NCBI GenBank assembly: GCA_965601485.1
Contig: OZ271846.1
Location: 1,922,001-1,986,000, forward strand
Reading direction: 5' to 3'
Length of the DNA: 64,000 bases
DNA from: Methylotenera_A aquatica
Lineage (GTDB): Bacteria > Pseudomonadota > Gammaproteobacteria > Burkholderiales > Methylophilaceae
In this document: positions 7,489-16,052 of the stretch, in pieces
How positions within the stretch are numbered: the stretch's first letter is position 1
Layout: each line of letters starts with the position of its first letter
Notes under the pieces: generated by a model
What the model saw: only the letters and a program-made list of their open reading frames with translations
The model's database searches: none
What the model was told of the DNA's origin: nothing
Position numbers and translations under genes: made by a program

Positions 7489-8505
7489 ATGACGTCAATA
7501 AACTATAAACAAGCGTTAGATTCGCTTATAGCAGGCCAAGATTTAGGCCACGCCAACATGCTTAGCATTATGAAGCAAGTGATGCAAGGTGAACTCACAC
7601 CAGCACAAATTGCAGGCTTTTTAGTTGCGCTGCGTATCAAAGGTGAAACGGTAGATGAAATCACCGCCGCCGCAACCGTTATGCGCGCGTTATCCACTAA
7701 AGTGAGCATTGCCGATGATGCTCATTTAATTGACACCTGCGGCACAGGTGGCGATGGCATACAAACCTTTAATGTATCCACTGTTTCGGCTTTTGTGGCC
7801 GCTGCGGCAGGCGCAAAAGTCGCCAAACATGGCGGCCGTTCTGTGTCTTCCACCTGCGGCAGTGCCGATGTACTAGAAGCGCTAGGGGTTAACGTTAATT
7901 TAACGCCCGAGCAAGTAGCCAATTGTGTAGACACCATTGGCATTGGGTTTATGTTTGCTCCTAATCATCATAGCGCAATGAAACACTCTGCCCCGGTTAG
8001 ACGCGAATTGGGTGTGCGTACATTATTTAATTTATTAGGCCCTCTTACCAACCCAGCAAACGCTAAACGTCAGTTGATGGGCGTATTCAAAGCAGATTTA
8101 ACTCTCACATTAGCAAAAGTGCTGCAAAATTTAGGGTCAGAACATGTATTAGTGGTGCACGGCGCCGATGGCATGGATGAAATCTCCTTTACTGGCGATA
8201 CGCATATAGCAGAACTAAAAAATGGTCAAATTAGCCAATACACCGTTAATCCAGCGCTATTTGGACTAAATTGCCATAACTTAACCAGCATACAAATTCA
8301 ACATGCTGAGCAATCTAAAGACATGGTTTTAGCGGTATTAAATGGTGAAAAAGGACCAGCCAGAGAAATTGTATTAATGAATGCAGGTGCGGCGATTTAT
8401 GTGGCCGGCATAACAGAAAGCTTACATGCTGGTATCAATCAAGCAGGGCTGGTCATTGATAATGGACAAGCCTTGGCTAAATTAGAAGCTCTAAAAGCTG
8501 CCTAA
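7489..8505 (+). CDS. trpD: anthranilate phosphoribosyltransferase
   Basis: TrpD transfers phosphoribose from PRPP to anthranilate. At 338 residues it is full length. The PRPP/Mg site is visible as DTCGTGGDGIQTFNVSTVSA, followed by KHGGRSVSSTCGSADVLEALG. Also present are FAPNHHSAMKH, RRELGVRTLFNLLGPLTNPA and VVHGADGMDEIS. The stop TAA is followed immediately by the ATG of the next gene, a DUF3465 lipoprotein, rather than by trpC as usual. Confidence 0.97.
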   Translation: MTSINYKQALDSLIAGQDLGHANMLSIMKQVMQGELTPAQIAGFLVALRIKGETVDEITAAATVMRALSTKVSIADDAHLIDTCGTGGDGIQTFNVSTVSAFVAAAAGAKVAKHGGRSVSSTCGSADVLEALGVNVNLTPEQVANCVDTIGIGFMFAPNHHSAMKHSAPVRRELGVRTLFNLLGPLTNPANAKRQLMGVFKADLTLTLAKVLQNLGSEHVLVVHGADGMDEISFTGDTHIAELKNGQISQYTVNPALFGLNCHNLTSIQIQHAEQSKDMVLAVLNGEKGPAREIVLMNAGAAIYVAGITESLHAGINQAGLVIDNGQALAKLEALKAA

Positions 8506-9033
8506 ATGCTAAATTTTAAAGCTCTAATACTTATCTTGTTAGTAAGTGCTTGCTCACAAAATGAGCAATCTAACGATTTCAGCAACGGCAAACAATCGGC
8601 CACTACCGTTAAATCGCAAACACAAAACTTGCAGCTAAAGTCGCTAAGTGAGCATGATTTAATTGCCAATCTAGATGAGAACAGTGACGCAGACACGCCA
8701 AATTTGCGAAGTGCTCATGCACTTTATTTAGCTAAGATTAGTGATGCGCAAGTACAAGATAGTGGCAAAGTGGTTAAAATTCTTGCGGACGATAATCGAG
8801 GCTCACGCCATCAAAAATTTTTAGTCAAAATCAGTAGCTGGCAAACGCTGTTGTTTGCGCATAATATTGATTTAGCCCCGCGAATTGATGATATTCAAGT
8901 GGGTGATTTTCTGAGTTTTCGCGGGGAATACGTGTACAACCCAAAAGGTGGAGTAATGCATTGGACACATCACGATCCGCAAGGCCGCCATTTTGGAGGC
9001 TGGATTAAGCACAACGGCAATACTTATCAATAA
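8506..9033 (+). CDS. DUF3465 lipoprotein inside the trp operon
   Basis: A 175-residue predicted lipoprotein: a short hydrophobic leader ends in the lipobox LVSAC with the lipidated Cys at residue 16. A polar linker then leads to a C-terminal DUF3465-like domain (about 85-175) with SRHQKFLVKISSWQTLL, AHNIDLAPRI and VGDFLSFRGEY. The domain ends with GGVMHWTHHDPQGRHFGGW. The His-rich tail and compact beta-rich pattern suggest an OB-like or nuclease-associated fold, but no function is established. Its ATG follows the trpD stop with no gap, and trpC starts 45 bp after it, so it must be cotranscribed with trp genes. The reading frame is intact. A role in tryptophan synthesis is not evident, since the protein is predicted to be exported. 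Confidence 0.82.
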   Translation: MLNFKALILILLVSACSQNEQSNDFSNGKQSATTVKSQTQNLQLKSLSEHDLIANLDENSDADTPNLRSAHALYLAKISDAQVQDSGKVVKILADDNRGSRHQKFLVKISSWQTLLFAHNIDLAPRIDDIQVGDFLSFRGEYVYNPKGGVMHWTHHDPQGRHFGGWIKHNGNTYQ

Positions 9034-9078
9034 TGGCATTGGTATGACTCCGTTTTAAAAGCAAAGATAAAACCAAAT

Positions 9079-9867
9079 ATGAGTGATATTTTAGATAAAA
9101 TTTTAGCTACAAAAATAGCGGAAGTTGCTACCGCAAAATCCATCGTTAGCCCAGATTCCATTCAACAAATGGCATGTGCTCAAGCCAAACAGCGTGATTT
9201 TATAGGTGCTATTCGCGCAAAAATTGCGGCTGGAAATGCCGCTGTAATTGCAGAAATCAAAAAGGCAAGCCCATCAAAAGGTGTTATTAGGGCTGATTTT
9301 AATCCAGCCGAAATTGCTAAAAGCTATGAGCAAGCCGGCGCAGCTTGTTTGTCAGTGCTCACTGACTCGGAATACTTTCAGGGCAATAGCGATTATTTAA
9401 AGCAAGCACGTGCGGCGTGTGATTTACCAGTGCTACGTAAAGACTTTATGATTGACACATATCAAGTGTATGAAGCGCGAGCCATGGGCGCCGATTGCAT
9501 ATTGCTGATTGTGGCCGCATTAGACCTGAACCAGATGCGTGAGCTAGAAAAAGTGGCGCATGATTTAGGCATGGCAGTATTGGTGGAAGTGCATGATGGC
9601 GATGAATTAGAATTGGCTTTGCAATTAGAAACGCCCCTTGTTGGCATTAATAATCGTAATTTGCGCACTTTTGATGTCACCTTGCAAACCACATTAGGGT
9701 TGATGGATAAACTGCCACAAGACCGCATTATTGTGACTGAATCAGGCATATTTACAGCTGAAGATGTTAAATTAATGCGCGATAATCATGTGCATACATT
9801 CTTGGTTGGCGAAGCGTTTATGCGGCAATCTGACCCTGGTGCTGAGTTGGCTAAAGTATTTGAGTAA
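9079..9867 (+). CDS. trpC: indole-3-glycerol phosphate synthase
   Basis: TrpC closes the ring of CdRP to indole-3-glycerol phosphate. The 262-residue TIM barrel shows the catalytic-lysine strand AVIAEIKKASPSKGVIR, CLSVLTDSEYFQG and LPVLRKDFMIDTYQVYEAR. Later strands are DCILLIVAALD, GINNRNLRTFDV and the phosphate site VTESGIF with LVGEAFMR. It is a single-domain enzyme, not fused to TrpF. Upstream is the DUF3465 lipoprotein, and hemB follows after 12 bp, so trpC and hemB are likely cotranscribed. Confidence 0.97.
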   Translation: MSDILDKILATKIAEVATAKSIVSPDSIQQMACAQAKQRDFIGAIRAKIAAGNAAVIAEIKKASPSKGVIRADFNPAEIAKSYEQAGAACLSVLTDSEYFQGNSDYLKQARAACDLPVLRKDFMIDTYQVYEARAMGADCILLIVAALDLNQMRELEKVAHDLGMAVLVEVHDGDELELALQLETPLVGINNRNLRTFDVTLQTTLGLMDKLPQDRIIVTESGIFTAEDVKLMRDNHVHTFLVGEAFMRQSDPGAELAKVFE

Positions 9868-9879
9868 AGGATTCAACCC

Positions 9880-10869
9880 ATGAGCTACCCCTATTCCCGC
9901 CCGCGCCGTATGCGTAAAGACGAATTTTCGCGCCGTTTAATGCGCGAAAATGTGCTTACCAGCAACGATTTAATTTACCCAGTATTTGTGTTAGAAGGTG
10001 TAAATCGCGTCGAAGAAGTGGCTTCTATGCCAGGAGTTAAGCGCCAAAGCATTGATTTTCTTTTAAAAACTGCAGGCGAATGTGTAGAATTGGGCATTCC
10101 ATTATTAGCACTTTTTCCAGTAGTAGATCCAAAACTCAAAAGCCTAGATGCAGCAGAGGCCTTCAATAACGATGGCTTGGTGCAGCGTGCGGTAAAAGCT
10201 TTAAAAGCTGCGTATCCGCAATTGGGCATTATGACAGATGTAGCGTTAGACCCTTACACCACGCACGGACAAGATGGCTTAATTGACGACTCAGGCTATG
10301 TGCTGAACGATGAAACAATAGAAGTGCTAGTTAAACAATCCATTTCTCACGCGCAAGCAGGCGCCGATATTGTTGCACCCAGTGACATGATGGATGGCCG
10401 TATTGGCCAAATTCGTGAAGCTTTGGAAAGCACACATCACATTCATACCAAAATTTTAGCCTACTCGGCCAAATACGCCTCCGCCTTTTACGGCCCATTT
10501 CGCGATGCAGTGGGTTCGGCTGGCAATTTAGGTTTTGGCAATAAAAATACTTACCAAATGGATCCTGCCAATTCGGACGAAGCGATGACAGAAGTAGCGC
10601 TAGATATTTCTGAAGGCGCCGATATGGTCATGGTAAAACCCGGCATGCCTTATTTAGATATTGTACGCCGCGTTAAAGATGAGTTTGGCGTGCCCACCAT
10701 AGCCTACCAAGTCAGTGGCGAATACGCCATGTTAAAGGCCGCAGCACAAAATGGTTGGCTAGATGAAAAAGCTTGCGCGTTAGAAAGCTTACTAGCCTTT
10801 AAACGCGCTGGTGCCGACGGAATTTTGACGTATTTTGCGATGGATGCAGCAAAATGGTTAAAAAGTTAA
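9880..10869 (+). CDS. hemB: delta-aminolevulinic acid dehydratase (porphobilinogen synthase)
   Basis: HemB condenses two 5-aminolevulinate molecules to porphobilinogen. The 329-residue protein has both active-site lysines: Lys198 in ILAYSAKYASAFYGPFRDA and the Schiff-base Lys253 in MVMVKPGMPYLDI. The metal segment reads TDVALDPYTTHGQDG. The three cysteines of zinc-type enzymes are replaced by Ala122, Asp124 and Asp132, which is the arrangement of magnesium-dependent HemB as known from Pseudomonas. It sits 12 bp behind trpC. It is convergent with the unknown gene at 10899, with no obvious terminator in the 29-bp gap. Confidence 0.96.
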   Translation: MSYPYSRPRRMRKDEFSRRLMRENVLTSNDLIYPVFVLEGVNRVEEVASMPGVKRQSIDFLLKTAGECVELGIPLLALFPVVDPKLKSLDAAEAFNNDGLVQRAVKALKAAYPQLGIMTDVALDPYTTHGQDGLIDDSGYVLNDETIEVLVKQSISHAQAGADIVAPSDMMDGRIGQIREALESTHHIHTKILAYSAKYASAFYGPFRDAVGSAGNLGFGNKNTYQMDPANSDEAMTEVALDISEGADMVMVKPGMPYLDIVRRVKDEFGVPTIAYQVSGEYAMLKAAAQNGWLDEKACALESLLAFKRAGADGILTYFAMDAAKWLKS

Positions 10870-10898
10870 AGCACTTTAAATAAAATTTTGCATAAGGC

Positions 10899-11516
10899 CT
10901 AAATTAATGCCCGCAATTGGGCAATATCCAATCGCTCAGCATTAGCGCCATCAGTAGCTTTTTTAGTAGCAATGCGTAAATCGTCCACATCAAATACGCT
11001 TAGTTTTTGCACACCCAGCTCGGTTTCTAAAGTAAATACGGGTACCGTTTTACGCACTCTATCTTTTTTGTCTTTGCTGGGTTTATCCGATAAGCGATAG
11101 GATTTTTCGCTACTTTCAAATGGAATTTGCATATTCAGCAAAAACATTTCCACTTCTTTGGCGCTATCGGCAAAAAGGTGAATATTGGTTTGCGCGAATT
11201 TACCAGCAGTGCCATCTAACACGCTGCCGGTTAAATGTGGATTAAAGCGCTCAAATAATTGCATGGTAATAAGTGCGGCTTTGCGTAACTTTTCAAGCTC
11301 TAAAGGCTGCTCATCGGCGTTGTAGATTTCGTGATACAGCCTGATTTCTTCTTCAATCTCGGCGTTGGTAGGAAGAGCGCTATTTTCACTTACACCTAAT
11401 TGTTTTCCTGCTTTTTTCTTGGCATAGGCAAAGTCATGAATACCATCTTCGGCCATCATGCGCGCGGCCTTCTGGGCAATCATCTGCCGAATATGATCTT
11501 GATTTTCGCGTGCCAT
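10899..11516 (-). CDS. conserved protein of unknown function, nucleotidyltransferase-like
   Basis: A 205-residue soluble protein without signal peptide or membrane segment. The N-terminal half is charged and helical (HIRQMIAQKAARMMAEDGI, then EIEEEIRLYHEIY). The middle contains HLTGSVLDGTAGKFAQTNIH, which resembles the GS-G-D entry motif of minimal nucleotidyltransferases. The aspartate pair expected after it is not clear. The C-terminus has a basic stretch (SDKPSKDKKDRVRKT). It lies 12 bp downstream of the PBP1A gene on the same strand and is surely cotranscribed with it. Function is not recognised, and the nucleotidyltransferase link is a weak motif resemblance only. Confidence 0.7.
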   Translation of the reverse strand: MARENQDHIRQMIAQKAARMMAEDGIHDFAYAKKKAGKQLGVSENSALPTNAEIEEEIRLYHEIYNADEQPLELEKLRKAALITMQLFERFNPHLTGSVLDGTAGKFAQTNIHLFADSAKEVEMFLLNMQIPFESSEKSYRLSDKPSKDKKDRVRKTVPVFTLETELGVQKLSVFDVDDLRIATKKATDGANAERLDIAQLRALI

Positions 11517-11528
11517 TTGGCCACTCTT

Positions 11529-14054
11529 TTAATTAGCCGATGGGTTTAACACCCTTGCTGCAGCGTCTGAGTTATTGGGCGCAGGCCTGCTGGCCGCTCT
11601 TAGATTATTCACAGCGGCAGCAGTTGAATCTCTTAGCGGTTTGGCCAACACCGCCTCATTTTGCGAATTTTCTGGCAAGTTAGGCGACTGAGGCTGCAAT
11701 GGATTATCAATCATACTATCAGGGAAATCTGTTTCATTTGGGTCTAACATTGGAGGAAAATAAGCCTCTGGTGTTGGTGGTGGGTTCTCATGATAAAAAT
11801 ACTCATAAACGCCATCATCATCTTCACCAACAAGCGTGCCGCTTAAAGGGTTGATTTTAACCGACATGACGCCATCAGGTACGCTGTATGGAACGTCTGG
11901 CATACCTTTTAATGCGGTTGCCATATACGTAATCCAAATAGGCAAAGCGGCTTTACCGCCCGTTTCATCAAATCCTAGTGTGCGCGGTTGATCATAGCCA
12001 ATCCAAGCAATGGCAACCTGTCGCTGATTGTAGCCAGCAAACCAAGCATCCACTTGATTATTGGTCGTGCCTGTTTTACCTGCTAAATCTTGCCGCCCTA
12101 ATTGTTTTACTCGTGTAGCTGTACCTTTTTGCACCACATCGTGCATCATTGATGTCATCAAGAAAGCATTACGACCATCAATCACCCGTGGCGCATCCTG
12201 ATGCGCGCGCGGATAACGCAATTCTTCGATAACATTGCCTTTGCTATCAGTAATTTTGCTAATCAAATGCGGTTTAATGCGGAAACCGCCATTAGCAAAA
12301 ACGGCGTACCCAGTCGCCATTCCCCAAGGCGTTGCCGCCCCTGCTCCCAACGCCATTGTCAGATAGGCAGGATGATCTTTGCGCGAAAAGCCAAATTTAG
12401 TGATGTAGTCCTGCGCATAACGTGGGCCAATTTTTTCGATAATACGAATTGAAACCATATTTTTAGATTTGGTTAATGCAGTTCGCATGCTCATGGGTCC
12501 ACTATATTCTCCATCGTAGTTTTTAGGTGACCATGCATCATTGCCGCCTACCTCTTCTGCTGTTTTAGAAAACGGCGCATCATCAATAATAGAGGCTGGT
12601 GTTAAGCCTTTTTCTAGCGCGGCCGAATAAATGAATGGTTTGAAACTAGATCCAGGCTGTCGCCAAGCTTGAGTCACATGATTAAATTTGTTTTTATTAA
12701 AATCAAAACCGCCAACCAAGGCTGTGATTGCGCCATTTGTTGGATCAAGCGCAACCAAGGCCGCTTCTACTCGTGGCAATTGAACAATATGCCAAGTACC
12801 ATGGCTTTTAATAATGCGCACCACAGAACCCGCTTTAATTTTATGATTTTTAACCACTTTATCGGCTAAGTTTTTTTGCAATAAACTTAAACCCACGCCG
12901 CTAATATCGATGGCCTCACCTCTTTTACTAAACACTTTAACCAAATTGGCAGAGGCCTCAGTCACAATGGCCGGCACAAAGCCGTTATATTCTTCTATAT
13001 CTTCCAACTCAGTTTGCAAATCTTTAGCTAAATCACCCGATTGAAATCTAGTTAAATCAATCGTTTTTTCTGGCTTTTGATAACCTTGCCTACTTTGATA
13101 CTCTAAAATACCTTGTAGCACCGCACTATTTGCTGCCTCTTGATTGGCTTTTTTGATGGTGGTGTAAACTTTTAAACCACTGGTATAAATATCATCTTGA
13201 TAGCGCTCAAACAAACTTTGCCGCACAATTTCTGCCACATAATCAGCCGCTAAATCGCGCGCTTGTTTAGATGTTTTGTATTTTAATTTTTGCGCCATCG
13301 CTTCTTTAAACTTAACTTCATCAATAAATCCAAAGCGATGCATATCGCGTAGCACTTCATGTTGCCTGTCTGATGCGCGTTTAGGATGAATAAATGGATT
13401 ATAGCCAGATGGTGCTTTTGGCAGACCCGCCAATAAAGCGGATTCGGCTAAAGTTAATTTAGCTAAGGGCTTTCCAAAATACACCTGAGAGGCAGCTGCA
13501 AAACCATAAGAACGCTGGCCTAAATAAATTTGATTTAAATACAACTCTAAAATTTTATCTTTACTTAATGTTTTTTCGATTTTTAAAGCTAACAGCGCCT
13601 CTTTTACTTTAGTCACCATATTTCGCTCTTTACCTGGCGTAGTGAAGAAGTTTTTAGCTACTTGCATAGTAATCGTGCTGGCGCCTTCATGGCTTTTGCC
13701 AGTGACATTGTTTTTTATGGCGCGCAATATTCCTTTGGTATCAACACCACCATGTTTATAAAAACGCCTATCCTCAATAGCTAATACCGCATCAATTAAA
13801 TTTTTGGGGATTTTATCAATGCTAACAAAGGCCCGTCTCTCCTCGCCAAACTCGCTAATTAAAAAGCCATCGGCAGAATAAACACGCAACGGTAATTTAG
13901 GCTTGTAATCGGTAAGCGCCTCTAATGAAGGCAATGTGGGATAAATTAAGGTAATTGCCAAAGCGGCCATAGCCGTCAGCGTCAAACCGCCTACAAGGAT
14001 AAATAATATTAAAAAGTGCCACCATTTTTTTGGAGCCATATGCATTAAAACCAT
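11529..14054 (-). CDS. mrcA: penicillin-binding protein 1A, bifunctional class A PBP
   Basis: This enzyme polymerises and crosslinks peptidoglycan at the inner membrane. After a short cytoplasmic end and one transmembrane helix (WWHFLILFILVGGLTLTAMA) comes the glycosyltransferase GT51 domain with EDRRFYKHGG, GASTITMQVAKNFF and ELYLNQIYLG. An inserted OB-like domain follows. The transpeptidase has SxxK in PGSSFKPFIYSAALE, SKN in TKSKNMVSIRI and KTGT in LAGKTGTTNNQVDAW. The tail is Pro- and Asn-rich. The frame opens at GTG 14102, but a promoter-like pair at 14103-14130 would start transcription near 14095. I therefore prefer ATG 14054; ATG 14045 and 14039 are also possible. From 14054 the protein is 841 residues. 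Confidence 0.94.
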   Translation of the reverse strand: MVLMHMAPKKWWHFLILFILVGGLTLTAMAALAITLIYPTLPSLEALTDYKPKLPLRVYSADGFLISEFGEERRAFVSIDKIPKNLIDAVLAIEDRRFYKHGGVDTKGILRAIKNNVTGKSHEGASTITMQVAKNFFTTPGKERNMVTKVKEALLALKIEKTLSKDKILELYLNQIYLGQRSYGFAAASQVYFGKPLAKLTLAESALLAGLPKAPSGYNPFIHPKRASDRQHEVLRDMHRFGFIDEVKFKEAMAQKLKYKTSKQARDLAADYVAEIVRQSLFERYQDDIYTSGLKVYTTIKKANQEAANSAVLQGILEYQSRQGYQKPEKTIDLTRFQSGDLAKDLQTELEDIEEYNGFVPAIVTEASANLVKVFSKRGEAIDISGVGLSLLQKNLADKVVKNHKIKAGSVVRIIKSHGTWHIVQLPRVEAALVALDPTNGAITALVGGFDFNKNKFNHVTQAWRQPGSSFKPFIYSAALEKGLTPASIIDDAPFSKTAEEVGGNDAWSPKNYDGEYSGPMSMRTALTKSKNMVSIRIIEKIGPRYAQDYITKFGFSRKDHPAYLTMALGAGAATPWGMATGYAVFANGGFRIKPHLISKITDSKGNVIEELRYPRAHQDAPRVIDGRNAFLMTSMMHDVVQKGTATRVKQLGRQDLAGKTGTTNNQVDAWFAGYNQRQVAIAWIGYDQPRTLGFDETGGKAALPIWITYMATALKGMPDVPYSVPDGVMSVKINPLSGTLVGEDDDGVYEYFYHENPPPTPEAYFPPMLDPNETDFPDSMIDNPLQPQSPNLPENSQNEAVLAKPLRDSTAAAVNNLRAASRPAPNNSDAAARVLNPSAN

Positions 14055-14102
14055 CGATATATTGTAATGAATTGGGTCGTGAATTTTAAAATCACAAACC
14101 AC

Positions 14103-14130
14103 AGTATATAAGTTAAATAAAGTTTAACAA
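14103..14130 (-). promoter_or_regulatory. candidate promoter of the PBP1A gene
   Basis: On the minus strand TTGTTA (14130-14125) and TATACT (14108-14103) are separated by 16 bp, a good sigma70-type pair. Start of transcription near 14095 would leave a leader of about 40 bases before ATG 14054. The remainder of the 14055-14365 intergenic region is AT-rich, and apart from this and the pilM promoter I see no gene in it. Confidence 0.45.
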
Positions 14131-14304
14131 AAACTGAGTTGATATTTTGCATGGAATTTATTTTCATTGAACGTAAAACAAATTTAATTGAATACAAAAT
14201 AAAGCGGATATCTCGACATAATAAGCATTTATTACAAGCTTTATTAAAAAATGAGACAGCTGTTGTAACTGTGCTCATAGAATAAATATTAAATTAAAAT
14301 TTAC

Positions 14305-14333
14305 TTTACAGGGCGTAAACTTGTTGCTAGGAT
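14305..14333 (+). promoter_or_regulatory. candidate promoter of the pilMNOPQ operon
   Basis: TTTACA (14305-14310) and TAGGAT (14328-14333) are separated by 17 bp, about 30 bases before the first possible pilM start. Found by eye. No sigma54-type GG/GC pair was seen here. Confidence 0.35.
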
Positions 14334-14365
14334 TTAATGTAAATTATCAATATTGTGCGTAACCC

Positions 14366-15466
14366 TTGAATATAGAAAAGAATTTTAATTTGAAATTCGA
14401 TTTTTTTAATGAAAGTACTCCCTCACTTATCGGTGTGGACATCAGTACTTCGGCTGTCAAAATGGTAGAGCTTTCGTCTACGGGCAAGGGGGCATATCGT
14501 CTTGAGGCATACTCTATTGCCATGATTCCTAAAGATGCAGTTGTTGATGGCAATATTAGTGCGTTAGATCAGGTTTCAGATGCGGTTAAACTGGCGTGGA
14601 AGTTACTTGGCTCACGTGAAAAACGCTCAGCATTAGCGCTACCATCAGCAGCAGTGATTACCAAAAAAGTAATGATGTCTGCCGCACTTAGCGAAGAAGA
14701 TATGGAAGTTATAGTTGAGGCAGAAGCCAATCAGTACATTCCCTTCCCGCTAGAAGAGGTTAATATTGACTTTCAAGTGATTGGCCCAGCAGCAAGCAGC
14801 CCTGGTGAAGTTGAAGTATTAATAGCTGCTGCTAGAAAAGAAAAAATTGAAGACCGCGTCGCAACTGCAGAAGATGCAGGATTAAAAGTGACCGTGATGG
14901 ATGTTGACACCTATGCCACTGAGGCAGCTTACAGCTTAGTTGCCAACCAATTACCGAATAAAGGTAAAGATCAAACCGTGATGATTGTGGACATTGGCGC
15001 CGTGATGATGCACATCAATGTATTGCATGACAATAAATCGATTTACGTGCGCGAACAAGCGTTTGGTGGCACACAACTTACGCAAGAAATTCAACGCCGT
15101 TTTGGCTTATCGGCCGTAGAAGCCGATATTGCAAAACGCAAAGGTGGCTTGCCAGAAAGCTACGAAACTGAAGTGATGCAACCATTTATGCTGTCACTTT
15201 CAACTGAAGTAGCACGCGCATTACAATTTTTTACCAGCTCAACTCAATACAACCGCGTCGATCACATCGTATTAGCGGGGGGCTGTGCGGCTATTCCTGC
15301 AATTGACGTGTTGGTGCAAGATCGCACCCAGGTAAACACCATTATCGCGAATCCTTTTCAGTCAATGTCGCTTGCAACCAAAGTAAAACAGCAGCAAGCA
15401 TCACTTGACGCGCCTGCATTGTTAATTGCATGTGGCTTAGCAATGCGGGGGGCTAGATTAATATGA
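14366..15466 (+). CDS. pilM: type IV pilus assembly protein PilM (actin-like)
   Basis: PilM is a cytoplasmic FtsA/actin-like ATPase that binds the N-terminus of PilN at the membrane. The 366-residue protein shows the phosphate-1 strand SLIGVDISTSAVKMVEL. EANQYIPFPLEEVNIDFQV, the second phosphate loop MIVDIGAVMMHINV and the adenosine motif HIVLAGGCAAIPAI follow. No ATG precedes the conserved region and a TAA stands at 14360. Translation must therefore start at a TTG, either 14366 (chosen) or 14390, the latter preceded by a purine-rich stretch. The stop overlaps the pilN start (ATGA). Confidence 0.93.
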   Translation: MNIEKNFNLKFDFFNESTPSLIGVDISTSAVKMVELSSTGKGAYRLEAYSIAMIPKDAVVDGNISALDQVSDAVKLAWKLLGSREKRSALALPSAAVITKKVMMSAALSEEDMEVIVEAEANQYIPFPLEEVNIDFQVIGPAASSPGEVEVLIAAARKEKIEDRVATAEDAGLKVTVMDVDTYATEAAYSLVANQLPNKGKDQTVMIVDIGAVMMHINVLHDNKSIYVREQAFGGTQLTQEIQRRFGLSAVEADIAKRKGGLPESYETEVMQPFMLSLSTEVARALQFFTSSTQYNRVDHIVLAGGCAAIPAIDVLVQDRTQVNTIIANPFQSMSLATKVKQQQASLDAPALLIACGLAMRGARLI

Positions 15467-16047
15467 TGCGCATCAACTTATTACCGCATCGCCAATTAAA
15501 ACGTGCTGAACGGCAACGTCAATTTGGTTTAATGGCACTGATGGCGGCGGTTGCTGCAGGCGCTGTAGTGTTTACAGGTTGGACCTACCTTGGGGCAAAA
15601 AAAGATTCACAAATTGAGCGTAATGGCAGGCTAGAGCTAGCCATTGCCAATTTAGATAAAGAAATTGCAGCCATTAAAGATCTTAAAGACCAAATTAATA
15701 ATGTATTAGAGCGCAAACAAATCGTCGAGAATCTACAAACTAATCGAAGTCAATCAGTCGTCATTTTAGATGAGCTCGCAAGACAACTACCAGAGGGCCT
15801 TTATTTAAAAAGCATCAAACAACAAGGCAATCTCATTACGTTAGAAGGTGTTGCAGATACAAATGCGCGAGTAGCAACTCTGGTGCGCAATCTAAGTGTT
15901 TCAAACTGGATGGAATCGCCGAATTTAATTGAGATTAAATCTATGCTTGTAAATGGCATCAAGCAAAATGACTTTACGCTAAACGTCTCTATCAAAGTTC
16001 AAAAAGCGGAAGAAGCACCCAATACTAATAAAATCAACGGGACATAA
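15463..16047 (+). CDS. pilN: type IV pilus inner-membrane alignment protein PilN
   Basis: PilN bridges cytoplasmic PilM and periplasmic PilO. The N-terminus MMRINLLPHR is the conserved PilM-binding motif. One transmembrane helix follows at about residues 22-44 (GLMALMAAVAAGAVVFTGWTY). Then comes a periplasmic coiled-coil with heptad-like Ile/Leu spacing (LELAIANLDKEIAAIKDLKD). A ferredoxin-like beta-alpha domain closes the protein (SVVILDELARQLPEGLYLKS). At 194 residues it is of normal length. It overlaps pilM by 4 bases and precedes pilO by 5. Confidence 0.94.
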   Translation: MMRINLLPHRQLKRAERQRQFGLMALMAAVAAGAVVFTGWTYLGAKKDSQIERNGRLELAIANLDKEIAAIKDLKDQINNVLERKQIVENLQTNRSQSVVILDELARQLPEGLYLKSIKQQGNLITLEGVADTNARVATLVRNLSVSNWMESPNLIEIKSMLVNGIKQNDFTLNVSIKVQKAEEAPNTNKINGT

Positions 16048-16052
16048 TCCAG

